From Gordionus sp. m RMFG-2023 (lineage: Eukaryota > Nematomorpha > Gordioida > Chordodea > Parachordodidae): 64,000 bases of DNA. The notes beneath the pieces were generated by a model. The model did no database searches and was not told the DNA's origin. It saw only the letters and a program-made list of their open reading frames with translations. Position 1 is the stretch's first letter. Every line of letters begins with the position of its first letter. The stretch spans positions 434,001 through 498,000 of the forward strand of contig NC_088778.1 of assembly GCF_954871325.1 (NCBI RefSeq), in the 5' to 3' direction. A program made the translations under genes and the position numbers. Shown here one piece after another: positions 21,930 to 36,700 of the stretch.

Positions 21930-24900
21930 TAATGGGGGTTTGTTAAAATTTCTAATATGTAGGAATAAGAAAAAAAAAACAATTATTCATTATTTGATCA
22001 TGAGTGGAACAAGAGTGCCTAAACCAGCCATCTTTTTATTTCTTGTAAAGGTTCTAACAGAATTACAGCGGGAGGGAAACCAATCAAAATTTAGTATGGG
22101 TTGTACTCAAATATATGATATATTCATTTTTAATTTTATAGGTTTATAAACGTAAAAGTTTTATCCAAATTATACCATTCTCTTATTGCTTTATTATAAT
22201 GTTGTGCCATACATATATTTAAATTAATTCATACAAACTAAATGAGGATCTTCTGGCTTCTCGAAAGTTCTAGATTTTATTCCAAGTTCCAAAAAAATTT
22301 TGCTATCTTAATTCAACTTGTTATCCACTTAATACTTTGCCTATATATATTGGCCTTCATTTTAGTAAATCTTTCCTTGCGTGATTTCCTTAACCTCAAA
22401 GCACACAAATCCCAAATAACGACTTAATTGTAGCCACGGACACTTAGGGACCTATCTTCCGTATAAAAAAATGAGATTCTCCACTTGCCACCAGTTACGT
22501 TGGATTTAGCAATGGTTGCCACCTTAAGGTTAGCTCAAAAACTAAATCATTTTTTTAAGCAAGCTAATATACAAATGGCTGGCTGGAAGGAAGGAATGCC
22601 AGTTTCAATCTCGAACCGTTCTTGGCAGAATAATGTAAAACTGAATCATCATCCAAAAGGACCTTCTATAACCCTGGTGTATTTTCCTAGTCATAGCTTG
22701 GGATTAAGTAAATCGACTTCAAATTCAGTAATTAACACTTTGCCCTGACTCACGGAGAAAATTTGAAAGAAATAATACTCTGACCTCCAAAGTGTAATCT
22801 TCATGGCTTAAATTCCAAATTGGAAGAATTGAGAACGAGATATTCCAATTAATAAAAATTCTTGGGAAGGAAATAACTGTAGACACTGGAGAACCCTAGT
22901 AAGGATTTTATCTACAATAGATGATGACTTTCGAAAGTCTATTTAACTTTCTTAGCAACCTAATCTATTTTTTTAGCTCTTTCATAGACAATTCTTTTAG
23001 CCACTCTTTAAGGAATTCGCTTGTACTTCTAAATAAGTATAATCTAAATTAATCCAATATATATCTAAGCCTCAAAGATCGAAAACATAATTTTTATATA
23101 ATTAAAGTCATAATTAATAAATAAAAATTAATTAGTTAATTCTCTTTGAAAAATTTTATTAAAAAAAATCAATTTTTTTATATACTACAAAATTGGATCA
23201 GACTGTCTCTATTTAACTTTTACGTTTTATAATTTTTGTTTTTTGAAAATTTTATATTGGTGATTAGGCTATTTTTTTTTATTATTATAGCTATGCAATA
23301 AGTCCTATTCGGTTCAAAAAAAATAAACTATTATCAATAAATAATATCTTGAACATATCTAATATCATCGTGTTTTTAATGTTATCCAGGGCTCTCCGCT
23401 AAGCTTATGTCTTGTAAGTCTACTACAATCGTACCCTTGTTTCCCTCTACTATCCACTGGTCTCTCTATTTCTTTTCCAGCATATCCGTACTTTCTTTTC
23501 TACACAAACCAAGCCTGAAATAAAGCTATTATCTAGGGTTATCTAGGAACTTAACTCTTTGCATGCTCCTTCTTAAATATTTGCCCAGATTTTATCTGAA
23601 CATTCTCGTTTCTGTTAAATCCATATCTTTTATTTGATTTTCTAGAAACATAACTAGTTCTCATATGCCAATTTAATCACGTGAGTATCTTCCTAAGATC
23701 TAGTCTTATATCTTTGTCTAATAGCGTTCCTCCCAGGTATCTTTCCCTATGCGATTTTACTCCTTTCAAGCATCAATCCTCGACATCTATAAAGTTGGCC
23801 CTAATCAAAAAATTCACATATTTTACTTTCCAATAGATATTTAGATATAGAGTTATTCTATGGTATATAACAGATCAACATTAGGGCCTCATTTGTATGC
23901 TTAAGCAAATTGCATCTGTTTTAAATTTCATTGTAGCTATGTAACTCGTTTCATGTCACATAGCTCAGTCATTAAAAAATTGTATACTAATTATTTACTA
24001 GCTTTTTGTAAATTATTCAGCGTTGAATTAAACGAACCATGCTCACTTTAAACGGCAGGTAAACACGTACTATGGAAGTTTTTTTCAATCTACTCACCCA
24101 TAAGGTTTTTAGTAATTTATATCAAGACTCCTGAATAGAACCTTGTTCAACTTCCTTAAAAAAACTTAGAAATAAAGTCATGTCACTTATGCTAATCATT
24201 AATAATTCTATTCCTCAGTTTAATTTTCAGATTGAACAAATGATTATAAATAATAATAATAAAAAATTTTAATAAAATTTGTAAATTAAATAATATTTAC
24301 ACAACATATTTTGAAATAATAGAAGAAGAATATATTTAAAGACATTAGTGGTTACGAATAAAGTTTGGTTAAAAAATACTTTAAGGGTCCCCTGGTACAT
24401 GGGTCTATGCCATCGCTTCGCGTTCCTATTTGTCCAAGCATTGATTTCAAGTTAAAGTTCAGTCAAACTATCAGGCTTTTTAAGGGTGTTAATTATGAAT
24501 TGATGGATTTTACAGTTCTGGCCATCCTGCTATTTAGGGGAATAGCGTGGATGGTGGTCTTTGAAAAAATTTCAGAAGTAGAGGAAGTTGTCTAAGCTCT
24601 CTGATAGGGCAGTTGCATTATAAATTTTATAAAATTATTCAACAAACTAAATAAAACATGAGATATAATTTTGCTGCTAGGAATATGAATTTAATCGTTC
24701 TTAGAATTAAGGAAAATAAGTCATTTATTATTTGTTCACTCTGTTATATACGATATAGAGTATGATATAGAAAAACGTGTTTATTTATCAGTCAATATTT
24801 CTAAATAAACCTAGGGAACTTTAGAACTTCCTTAATAAACTGGTTAGGCGCATACTGGTAAAAATTTGGAACGAAAGATTTTTTTTTCTGGAAAATGCTA

Positions 24901-25243
24901 TGACCCTTTATAATATCTGACATCGCTATTTTAAGAAATGGACTTAAACTATCCCACATTCAGGAATTTCTGTGCCAGATTTATTTTGAGCTATGCTACT
25001 GGCACCATTTTTTTTGTAAGGATATCCTCTGAAAAGCATAATGATTTAAAAAGCATAGAAATTCTGCACTGACCTATAGCATCATGCATCTTTGAAATAA
25101 ATGCAAAAATATTAGCTACGATGAGACCTTAATTACAAATTTTACTTAGATAATTAATACTACTTAATGTGGGATAATTTTTTTCTAGACTATACAGTAA
25201 AACTAAAAATATTATTTACACTAGCATTATCTTGGCCAAGCAG
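21164..25243. other. 4-kb stretch without a recognisable gene
   Basis: Contains a short CTTT microsatellite (about 21895-21923). Open frames of 60-150 codons at 21700-22149, 22242-22427, 22485-22748 and 24365-24595 show no domain, signal or splice context I recognise. The part around 22230-23080 and 23390-23880 is less AT-rich and may be old repeat sequence, but I cannot assign it. Confidence 0.5.
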
Positions 25244-25251
25244 CTAGTTAT

Positions 25252-25681
25252 CAGAGACCTTCATGGGCCGGGTATGGGTCTCATATTATATTTTCTAGCG
25301 CATGGGCTGGGCCTAATGGGCTTGGGCTGGGTTTATACCTTAAAATTATTAAATTTAAATTTAGATCATTTAAAACAGCTGCTAATTTAAAATATAACCC
25401 TTTTTTTCTTCTAATAATAATAATAATAAATATTCAGTATCGTAAACAAAAATGATTGCCTAAATATATTTAAATATAGTTTATTTTCCATAATATAAAA
25501 AAATAATAATAAAATTTGTTTATAAGCTTGGGCCGGGTTCAGGAATTTTTTTAACAAGATACGAGCCGGGTCGGGCCGGGTCGGGTCGGACCGGGCCGGG
25601 CCGGGTTTGGCCCTAAATAATATTTTAACTGCTGGTCTGGGCCGGGCTTGGTCAAAAAATTAAGGTCCATGAAGATCTCTG
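25252..25681. mobile_element. hAT-like MITE with GC-rich interior
   Basis: Terminal repeats are CAGAGACCTTCATGGGCC on the left and the complement of CAGAGATCTTCATGGACC on the right. The inside is rich in GGGCCGGGTCGGG motifs. Flanking octamers CTAGTTAT (25244-25251) and CCAGCTAT (25682-25689) agree at 6 of 8, both differences being transitions. This fits an old 8-bp target duplication. No coding capacity. Confidence 0.7.
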
Positions 25682-25804
25682 CCAGCTATTTTAAGTCGAT
25701 CTGATAACAGTTAATCATATCTAAACCTTTATACTCTTGTAAATTTATATGACTCAACAAGTGAGTGATTTTATTTAGTAGGTTATTAAGCCGTTTTTTA
25801 ATAA

Positions 25805-25955
<151 letters not shown>

Positions 25956-27124
25956 AATAAAAATAAAAATAAACACCAAGAGAAGTGTGCTTACATTAGC
26001 GATGAGAGGGGCTGAAGGTTGAAGAGTACCGTTTGTATTCAGGGTCTTAGGAAAATATTTATCTAAATGAGGTGGGGGGGGGGGGGGAGTTGCAGGTGTA
26101 AATCTAAGTCCTTTAAAATAATTTTTCTCTTGTGAAGACGCTGACCTAGAATACATTAAAATTAGAAAATTTTTTTTACCTAATGTAGGATGTGTAACCT
26201 AATACAATACAAATAATTAGAGTTGAGTTCCGAACTAACATACTTTTACGAAAAGTTATTATCTCTTATTATCGTAATTATATCTTCTTTTTTTTGCAAG
26301 GGGGGAAATTCATGTTAAAAAATTGTCTCTAATTTGAATTAATTTACATAATTTACATAATTTAAAGTCATTTAAAATGGTGTAAATTCGAAAAATATTT
26401 ATTTTGATAATTATACCGAAATGTATATCTAATTCATATTATAACACGTTTTCTTTTAATGATGATAAAAAATTTTGGATAAATTTTAATTTGAACAAAG
26501 GTATATAGTAGCTAATTTTGAATAATTAGCTTTTGGAAAAGAATGTTCAAAAGAAAGTAATTTTATTAGTTTATATAATAAAACATATTTTTATTTTAGA
26601 TAATATCTAAGTTCAAAATAATATTTGATAAATGTTATAATGGTAATTTTAGATAATTTGTCTAAAAATTTATTAAAACTTATTTACTATATTATGAAAG
26701 TTATCAAATTCTTGGCTAAGAATCTTCAAAATGCTTGGTTGAAAGAACTAGAAAAAAAACTTAAGTATTTGATGCCAATAGAAACAGGAGTGCTAGATTT
26801 TTGGTTGTTTCTTTCTTCCTATACCATAAATGTATAATAATGTAAACGCGTTCTATTCTTTATACCATTCCCAATCAATATTTTAATATATTTTTTATTA
26901 TTAAATCAAATTAGATGAGTATAGGAAATTATATTTTAAAAAAAAGCAGAAAAAAACCCAATGATATAAATTACTATTTTATTAACTATAAAATCTAATT
27001 TTACAAGTCCCCAATGAATAAATGATTCATTTTTTTGACATTATCTGATATTTAAGATATAAAATATATATTTACATTATATGCGATTTATATTGGTATA
27101 TATTTAGTAATTTCGTAAAATTCC
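25956..27124. other. AT-rich DNA downstream of gene A
   Basis: Includes a poly-G run (about 26074-26087) and an unrecognised 70-codon open frame (26625-26837). No gene is supported. Confidence 0.5.
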
Positions 27125-27130
27125 TTTATT
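27125..27130 (-). terminator. Poly(A) signal of gene A
   Basis: AATAAA on the minus strand, about 27 bases after the stop codon of the last gene A exon. Confidence 0.55.
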
Positions 27131-27157
27131 TATTATTACAAAAATTTTAGAATTTTT

Positions 27158-27733
27158 TCAGCGTTTGTACGAATGGACAGGTAAATTAGGTGGTTCTGGC
27201 ACTCTTTGTGACTTAGGTGGATTATCAGAATGAGTATTTAAGTAATGAGAAGAATCTCTATTGGCGTGGGTGTCGTTCCTTTGGATGGCGTTATGACTTG
27301 CGTTCTTAGATTTGGAGCTTATCGCTTTTTGAGAATTTTGATGGATACTCTTCTTATCAAGGGAGCTCCGATAATTCGCAGGAACACAATTTTTGGTACT
27401 CCTAGCGTAAATTCTGACATTTTTTTCTTCGTGATTCGAATCGGGGTTGGAAAAACCGCTGCTAAAATTTCTGGCATTTCCGCGAAAATCGACAACAGGA
27501 ATTTTGGCATTGGCTTCTTTCACATAGGAAATCTCTGGATCATCTTCATTAGTGCTAGGGGAATGGTGCCACCAGGGAATATAATCGGCTCCCTGTTTAA
27601 CCAGCCTGTAAGAGTTGCGCGTTATTATCCTGAGGGGGGATCCATTGTTCTTGTACCTGGCTGCAATAGGTGACAAATAGGAATCCCTGTTATTGTCACT
27701 ATTAGGACTGGTTGACAGTGTTACAGAGTTATC
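27158..27733 (-). CDS. Gene A exon 17: cytoplasmic tail, stop
   Basis: 192 codons including the stop, hydrophilic. The acceptor is ATCTTAG. The exon opens DNSVTLSTSPNSD. A block shared with gene B is SYRLVKQGADYIPWWHHSPS (gene B: SYRLAKKGADYIQWLHHSPS). A second shared block near the end contains IHQNSQK, SSKS, SHNA and RND-HANR. Between these blocks the two tails differ greatly. Rich in Ser and Asn; no catalytic domain is seen. It is intracellular because it follows the transmembrane exon. Confidence 0.8.
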   Translation of the reverse strand, partial: DNSVTLSTSPNSDNNRDSYLSPIAARYKNNGSPLRIITRNSYRLVKQGADYIPWWHHSPSTNEDDPEISYVKEANAKIPVVDFRGNARNFSSGFSNPDSNHEEKNVRIYARSTKNCVPANYRSSLDKKSIHQNSQKAISSKSKNASHNAIQRNDTHANRDSSHYLNTHSDNPPKSQRVPEPPNLPVHSYKR

Positions 27734-30700
27734 CTAAGATATTTTTATATATCAGCACAACTATAAATAGAAAGATAATGTATAAAAAAAATTAGTTTTG
27801 TTTTGTGAGGTTTAAATTGTATTCTTAGATACGTGGTGGTAGAATTCAATTAATCGATCAGAGTCTTAGAAAATGAAGGTTAATGGGATTTAAACACAAA
27901 AGAAGAAGATGGGTTTTTGTAACGGATATCTAAATAAATAATTTCATAAAATAAAATAATTATTTATAGATAAATCAATCAATTTTTTTTACTATGAGGC
28001 CCACGGATAACATCGATTCGACCAAATTTGGCCTTTCGGAAGTCAGGGACAATTTCCTGTATCTGTCCTGATGATGCTGATGACCCTTCGATTTATCGTA
28101 CATCGAGGAATTCTTAGTTTCCGGAAAATTTTCCCGTTTTAAATGGCAATTCCTCTGCACGATACCCATTTCATATCTGCCCTTTAAAATGCGTTGTTTC
28201 TCTTTCAAATACCTTTTTATATTTTTTTAAAAGTTATACTAAAAATAACTTTTGAAGGTTCGGTCTGCACGTAAGGAAAAATAACCCTGGGGGGGGTATA
28301 GTTTTATTTTTATTTTAAAAATGTAGGAGTAATTATCGGGATTGGTTGCTATGAAATATTGACAATTTTTCTAATATACAAATAAATGATAACATATTAT
28401 TTTGTTAAATCAATATATAAAAATCAATGTTTCAAAGGATATATAAAATTAAGTTTATATTTTTTATAAAAAAAAATTAATGTTGGAAAATAATATAGAA
28501 TTAATAGGCAAAAAATAATCTTAAGATTGAATTATAGCATGGTAGGGTAGACCGGGGTTATCTGGCCAGCTTTAATTTTTTCATATTTAGGGCTCTTATT
28601 GTTTCAAATTTGGACAAAAGATGTATTTCTATACATACCCCTTATGTTTATATTGTGAAGTGAGAGTTCCTTAGGACTATCCTGCCAGGTCTGAAAAAGA
28701 GGCAAACGACTTTTTTCATCTTTAGGGCTTATTTTTTTCAAATATGGTCAAAAGATGCATTTCTATACGTACCTGCCATATGTTTACATAGTGAAGTGAT
28801 AGTTTCTTAGGAATATCTCGGCCAGGTCTGAAAAAAAGGCACAACAGTTACTTTTTCCTCTTTAGATGCACTTGTATTTATACCAGCCATACATTTCATA
28901 GTGAAGAGAGAGTTCCTTATTCATAAAAATATGGATCAAAAGCCAATTTCTTGGCCTATTTTCAACAATCTTTTGCCTTGCGGGAATTATACTTTTTCAA
29001 ATTTTATATGTCATATTGCTAAACGTTTAATCTATGGATTTCCCTTAATGGCAAGTTTCTACCTCATCTCTAGAAAGATTTTGATAGGCATTCAGGCCAA
29101 CTCACTACCCCAGGGGTTAGGTGGGTGTGGTAAAATGTAAAATAAAAGAGTATTAAATTGTATAGGAAAAAAAATTATTAAAATTCTGAATTATGTGATG
29201 TGCGACAAAAATAATAACCATAGTAAAAAAAAAAAATATTTAAGGCTATGTGCAAAATCTAAAAAATATAAATAAATAAATTTTGCTCTCTTTCTTTCTT
29301 TCTTTCTTTCTTTCTTTTTCTTTCTCTCCTCAATAAAGCGAATACCCAAGTTCTAATAGGAATTATCCATTTTATGGGTGCTCCATATTGCGAATATTTC
29401 TAATATTATTTTAAAATATTTTAAAATTCCTAAATAAAATGTGTTAATTAAAAATGGTGGTTTTTCTATGTTAAATTTGATATAGAAGAATTAATTAAAA
29501 CTTGATATAATCTTTTCCACGTTTGTATTTGTTAGAATTTTTCTTCGTCACCATAATAAGGACGAATAGCGTAAACAGGATTACAGATATCGTTGATACA
29601 ATCAAGATAGCTTAAAAATTTATTTAATTAATATATATTAATAAATTTGTCTAATAATATATATTAATAAAATTAATTAATATATATATAAATTTATTAA
29701 TTAATTAATTAATTAATATATATATTATTAATGTAATTAATCATTGTCATAGGCAAGAGAGAAATCAGAATCCCATAAGTTGTTAAAACAGTGACTTTGG
29801 ATTTTTAAGGAAGGTTGCCCAAGGGGAAAAGATGGGGATGTTCCTATAAAATCTTCTCTTCTTAGGGATATTCTCGAGTTACTTCTAGGATGTTTCAATA
29901 TTTTTACTTATGTTACATATACTTTTAAAAAGGTTTAGAGGGTGTAACGGCTCATCGCTATAGGATAAAAATGTATATGATCGATACTAAACCGATTTAT
30001 TATTCATATTATATATAAATCATCCATTTCGTCGCCTTTCTCACTCACGTTTTTTTCTGTATATTTAGTTCTTACTTTTGTGAATTCTTATTTTTTGTGT
30101 GGAGTAAATAAATTCCTTATTTCTATTGGCTCCCTCGAATTTCAAGCAGCCAACCCGAACCCGGGTTCAAGAATTTAAAATTTCATTTAATGGAAATTTT
30201 GATAACAGAAACTTAATGAAACCGATATCTTTACGAGGGGTCCGAACCTGCCCCAGGTCCATTTTACCCCGGGTTTAATGAGTTGTCCTAAAATCGGTCT
30301 CATATTAACTTTTTATTAGTTAAAAAAAAATTAAATATATATATATATATCGCTATATTTTTATTTTACTTATTCCATTAACATGACATCTTTCGCCGTA
30401 ATACCCAAAGAGGCACCTTAAATTTATGTAAAAATATAAACGTAAAATAGTTTAATACTTAAATTATAAAAAGCGAAATAATTTCTAAATTTTTTTTTTG
30501 TGTTAATTCTAATCGTAGGCTTAATGAGCACTTTGGAGCTTAGAAAGATATAAACGAAGAGTACACTCATCATTCCTCTGACAGATGTCGAGGCATACAT
30601 ATCTAGAAGACGTTTATTCAGTCAAGGAACTTCTACGATAATAGAAAAATTTAATATTGATCGATATAAATAGGGCTTGAATAATTTTAGTTGTTGTAAA

Positions 30701-33700
30701 CCAAACTTAGTCCAATCTGGGAAAATGGGTGCTGATGGGTCAATCCCTACATTCTTAGTTAGAGCGAATTGGCTGCGTTTTGACCCGAAAGAGACCAGAG
30801 TAGGAACTCTAACATTCTTGGATCCCTGAGCCCCTAAACTTAAAAATCTTCTAAGTTCGGGTAATTAGATCTGAGGTTTCGATAATTATAGATTCTTGTC
30901 TGCATAAGCGACGTAAAAAAATGAATTCCTCTAAAATGAAGCACGCGACACTTTTATCTAGGTGGTGTATAAAATATTTTTATTAGAACAGTCGGAAATA
31001 GGGTCTTCTACAAATTTTAATCCGTTTCTGAGAGTTCTGGATACAGGACCCAAACTCTAATATATATATTTTTTAAAATTATTATAAATATTTCATTGAT
31101 ACTTGCAGGCTTTTGATTGGCCTCGCCAGTAGCATTTTCCGTTGTATGCGCAATGTTCGTCTAAACACTCGACTTTGGCGCAGTTGATTTGTTTTGTTCA
31201 TATTTATAATATATATTTTTTTTTAAAAAAACGTTTAAATTTTTGAAAAAAAAAAGAATGAAAAGAAAGAAATGAATTGGAATTGAAATTGAAATACAAA
31301 TAGAAAAAGAAAAGAAAAGAAACAGCGATACCTATACGAGTATCGGCCGATATCTTTTATATTTCGAATATTTTTTTGCATATATTTTTCACTGAAATAA
31401 AATTTATAATTTCTTGCAAAATATAATTAAACATCTTATTCATGTTTTAATTTTCCGATTGTTATCTATCGCGACATCACGTCATCACCTACGCCATAAC
31501 CAGCGCTATATCATGTGATCGTACCGTCAATGAAACATGATAACCAGGTCATTTTTATTTTAAAATTTTTTTAAATAGGTATTTCATCTATATATCTGTT
31601 TTCGACAGAACTTAGCTGGCCAGCAGAGTTGTTAAAGGATCTCGATACAAGTATCTAGATCCTGTATCTAGATATAAAAATGTGGTATCTGTATCAGTAT
31701 CTAGATAGTTTTTTGATTAAAATATCGATATCTAGATACTATTTTAGACGATGTATCTGTATCTAGATCCATTTAAAAAGGTATCTTTTAACAACTTTGC
31801 TGGCTAGTATAAATTTTATTAAAAATCTGGGTCTGATTAAGTAACTTGGGTTCGATTCCAGAAAAGACTATGTTGGTAGGTAATTAAACGCAATGTAAAT
31901 AAGAGACCTGTCTGCAGGGGTACCATTTATACTTCCCGGCCCGGCCCGGATTTTTTTAAAAAAAATTTTCGGCCCGGCTCGGATTTTTTTTATAGAATAT
32001 TGGCTCGAGTTTCAGTATCGAATATCATTATCCGGTATCCGTTTCGGGTGTCGGGCATCGGTTCATATTTGATAAGTAATTTATAAACAATTTCTCCTCA
32101 CGTTCGCACTTTAGCCCCATATTTTTGGATCCAGAGACGTCCCAATACCCCGATAAGCATCTGCATTCGTAAGTCGAGCCCGTCGTTAAAAAGCAAGACG
32201 CGTTGGCGCTACAGTGATTTAGTCTACTGTCAGAACAGGGGTTTTCCTCTAATTTAGAAAAATATACTATATATATATATATCTTTTAGAATATTGCGAA
32301 AACTTTTCCTTATATCGAATTTACGTCAGTTCTCACCTTATTTCGACGGAATAATTTTTCCTTAAAAGATTTTTATCCGATCCTTTTACGCGAGAATAAG
32401 ATTTATTTTTCGCTAACAGTCTAGAAACTTCCGAGTTGCTTTCTAAAGGGCATTATTCCTTTACCGATAAAGTTAATAATCAGGGTGGTTGCCAGTGAAA
32501 GCTAACTGAATCGTTTCAAACAGTTCCACCATCTAAATTTTTTTAAAAATCTCTGAATCTTATTATGCCTGCCAAGTTTGTATCTTGTCGACAGTGACGT
32601 CGCTAGGGGGGGGGGGTGCACAGGGGCTCGAGCCCCTGAAAAATTTGAATAGCCCCCTGAAGCAAAAAATTTTTTTTAATGGCTCCTTAATATCCCCCTG
32701 AACTAAAAATAATTTTTTTTGATAGCCCACTGAATGATTTCTTTTATAATTCCATTAAGTAATATAATAGATATAATTTTATTATTTAGAAATTAATAAG
32801 ACTATTTGAATTTTTATTAAATGAATATTATTTTAATTATTAAGATTAGATTAATACATATAAATTATCTTTTCACTATGTCAGCTTGCAATCAAATTCT
32901 GTATTTAAAAACTAATTTAGCTTTAACAGTTGAAGTTTAATTGACTTTTATTATTTAAATTATTATTCAGAAATTAATAAGACCATTTAAATTTTTATTA
33001 AATGAATATTATTTTAATTATTAAGATTAGATTAATACATATAAATTATCTTTTCACTATGTCAGCTTGCAATCAAATTCTGTATTAAAAACTAATTTAG
33101 CTTTAACAGTTGAAGTTTAATTGACTTTTATTATTTAAATTATTATTTAGCCAATGATATAATGTCATTGTATTTAACCCTAATTAAATAAATATAATCA
33201 TATATTATTTGAAAATTAACAAATTTAATATTGTAATTAGCCGAGTTCAAAATGACTAATCAACTGAATATTTATATTGAAATTTTTTTATCATGCCTTA
33301 AAAATATTTTCAAGGTCCAAATAAGTATAAGAGATTTCTTTATAAAAAGTAAGTAGACATATAGTTTATAATCCTCTACTATATAAAGTTGTTTATAAAA
33401 TATCAGATATAATGCCACTTTTATAGAATTTGACAGTTATATAATATATTACAGTTAATATTATAATAAATTTTACTAATAAATGGTTTTTATAATAAAT
33501 ATAAATATAATAACAAATTGCATTCAAGTATTTAACGCCATCTATTTGGTTATAAATAATTTTTAAAATTAAACATTTTATTATTCATCCTGCAATAGAT
33601 GTAATAAATTTGATATCTTTTCTTCTCTTTTTTTACGGGTTTTTAGGAAAACTAATTTTTTCATTTTCGAAAAACAGTCTTGAGTTAAATTTTTAATACA

Positions 33701-36700
33701 AGTATATTTTTGATATTATTACAAACTACTATTATTTTAAGATATAATATACCAAAGTGGTGGGACAATATATAAAATCATAATTGTTTCATCATATCAT
33801 TCTGGTCCTTATTTTTTAGTTAGAAAATGTTTCATTTCTAATATGGCATTGCCGTGTAAATAACTCCAGGCTTCAATATATTTGCATAATTATTTCTTCC
33901 AAAGATTTTTAGTGTTTTTATTTTATCAATTTATCCAACATAATAAATTCTGATATTAGTTTACATCGTGAGTTTCATGGCTATTACTGCAAATTACCAG
34001 TATCTATTATTTGTGTTGCTATGTAATTTAAGATTATTACTATAACGGCTGATAGCATATAATTGCATATTTTAGATAAACAATAATGGTCAACTGTGTA
34101 GTCGTTTATATATCATTTAAAATGGAGGACAATCTTTTAGAAATTTAATATCTCACAATAATTTTGTCGATTACTTATCTAGCTTCCATAATGTCTCTTA
34201 AGAGGAAGCTCAAACCATCATATAGTTTTATGATTTGGATTGGTCGTTTAGACTCTCTCCTACAAAAATTGTTGATTTGGTTTAGGCCTATAAATTTTTC
34301 CTTATTAGTCCATTCTATAAAACATTGTCTAAAATGGTTATAGAGATTTATACTAGTTTGATAACCTTTTGTCAATGTAAGTTGCTAAGAATTATATTAT
34401 TGCATTATGTGATTTTTATATGCCAGTTTATTTTGTATGCATAATATAATAAATGACAAAATTTGAAAATCAGAATAATTGTTCAGAGTTAACAAATTTT
34501 ATAAAAGTATAATATATTTATATAAAACCCGGCCGAAGGCCGGGTAAGAGAGGGGCGAAGGCCCGCAAATTGAGGGGTATGGGGAGCGAAGTCCCCCACA
34601 AATATTTTTTTAATTGAGTCCCCTGAGAGTATGAAAGCTAGCGACGCCCAGGCTTGTCGGTCTAGAATTTCTAATAGATAGTTGAGTTTCTAAGCTTAAT
34701 CAAAATTTTCTCATTTCCTTCTCTTTTAAAGTATTTCTTTACTCATCTATCTATAAAAAAAAATCCCCTAGTTGATCATAAAGATCATGTAATTGAATTT
34801 TAACTATTTTTTCGTTAAATTCTTTACTAATGAATCCCCTTAGTGTATACCCTCTACCGTCCTGAAATATGGAATCATATTCTTAGCCATCTATCCTTGT
34901 AGAACATTGACCATGTATTATCTGGTGAAAGAGATTATAAATTCTAACCTTCAGCCTCGATCGTGGCATCTTTGAAACGCAAAGATTGAAACATCGGTTC
35001 CTGGGGGATCACCGCGTTCTGGATTGACTTTCTAATATATTTAGCCGATACGTTGGCTTGGGGTTTCAATATGAAGCGCGTCTCCGCTATTATACTGCCC
35101 GGTGAAAACTTGATGATTATAATATCTAATATGGATCCGTTGAGATCTGAGTCTTGATGCACTACGTACCAAAACTAAACAAAATAAACAACATGTAATA
35201 GAATTGGGATGATGGATTGTTCTGACGATTTCTTTGTTGGGGAAGGATGAGATTATGATAAGAATTAACGAAATAGACTTGAAAATTGATTTTTTTTTTA
35301 ACAATTAAATCAATATTTTAAAAATTAATAAAGGCCTGCTCTCAATCGGGTGGTAACCATGTTATAAATAAACAAATCATTAAATTTGGTGGTATCTTAA
35401 AATTTGCAGCGATATTTTTCATACAAATATATGTTAGCGTAAATGTGTTTTTTCATAAATCATTTTTTGAGCGATTTTTTAAATATGTAAAAATCTGATT
35501 CGACATGAAATGTGTGCCGTCATGTTTGGAATATCTACTTCTATAAACTCCAGACATTTTCGCTATTAACTTTTAAAAAACTTAATATTAAATTTTTCCA
35601 TACATTTTTTTAATATAAATTATAAATGAAAATTGTCTACAATTCATAAAATAGGTATTCCAAACATGATGGAATTGTATTTCCGGTTGCTAACATACAC
35701 ATATATTATATAATAAAATTGGTGTAATAATGAAAAACTGTTCTAATAAATTTCAACGCAAAAATTAGTCATTATTCGATCTTTTATAATAATCTGAGCA
35801 ATTTTTACAGTTGAATGTTTTCAAAAGAAAAACCGCAATATTTTTTATTAATTAATATAATTTGAAGGTTTATTTTTTTTTGTTAACTGCTTCTAGTAAG
35901 CTATTTTGCAGATATTGAAACGATGGGCTGTAGATATTCTCCAATCCCGGAACGTACATCAGAAGCAAATGAATCCTCACTTTAACTGTTGGAACATCGG
36001 CTACGATTATGATAAGAATTAAAACGTAATTTTGAAAGGCATTATTTAATGATAATATTTTATTTTAAGTATCAAGTTGGAGTTAACCCCCTTAAAAATT
36101 AAGATAAATTTAAGGTTTTCCCAAAAATGGGGTTATAACTGTCGCTACCCAATCTGTGATTGATCCCATGTTCCACCAGGAAGAATAAGAATAGGAACTT
36201 TTGGGTTTAAACCTATTGTGGACTCTTCCCCTTTCCTACACTCCTCCCTTCATTTTTTTTTAATATTTACTAAAAATAGGGAAAAGAAATTATTATGAGT
36301 CAAAGTAATTTCTCGGAATTGCTAACTAGTTGATTTAAATCCAATTTATTCCAGATTTTGAAATCCCTAATCAATTTTTCATAAATCGAAGTGCATATCT
36401 AACAACTATTTTAAAAAAGACTTTATTCTGATTCTCCTAATTAGATGGCTGAATTAATTTCTAGATATAATTCAAAGCTCCTCATCCTTCCAGAATAGGT
36501 CATTTTTAGCTACATAAACATTTATTATAATGTTTTTTTTAAAAAAAATATATCGTGGTAATAGGGTTAATGTAAGAGTTAAAAAAAAGTATCGTAAAAA
36601 AAACGCCTTACATACGCATGTTTGAGAGTGTGCGTTACGAAAATAACCCGGCAAACATTCGCATACCGTAATATTGTAGTTGTAAACGCATCTTTCTCCG

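Noticed and set aside
22485-22748. 87-codon frame as a gene
   Set aside because: No homology, motif or splice context that I can support.
27245-27673. 142-codon plus-strand frame
   Set aside because: Antisense shadow of the gene A tail exon, whose homology to gene B fixes the coding strand as minus.
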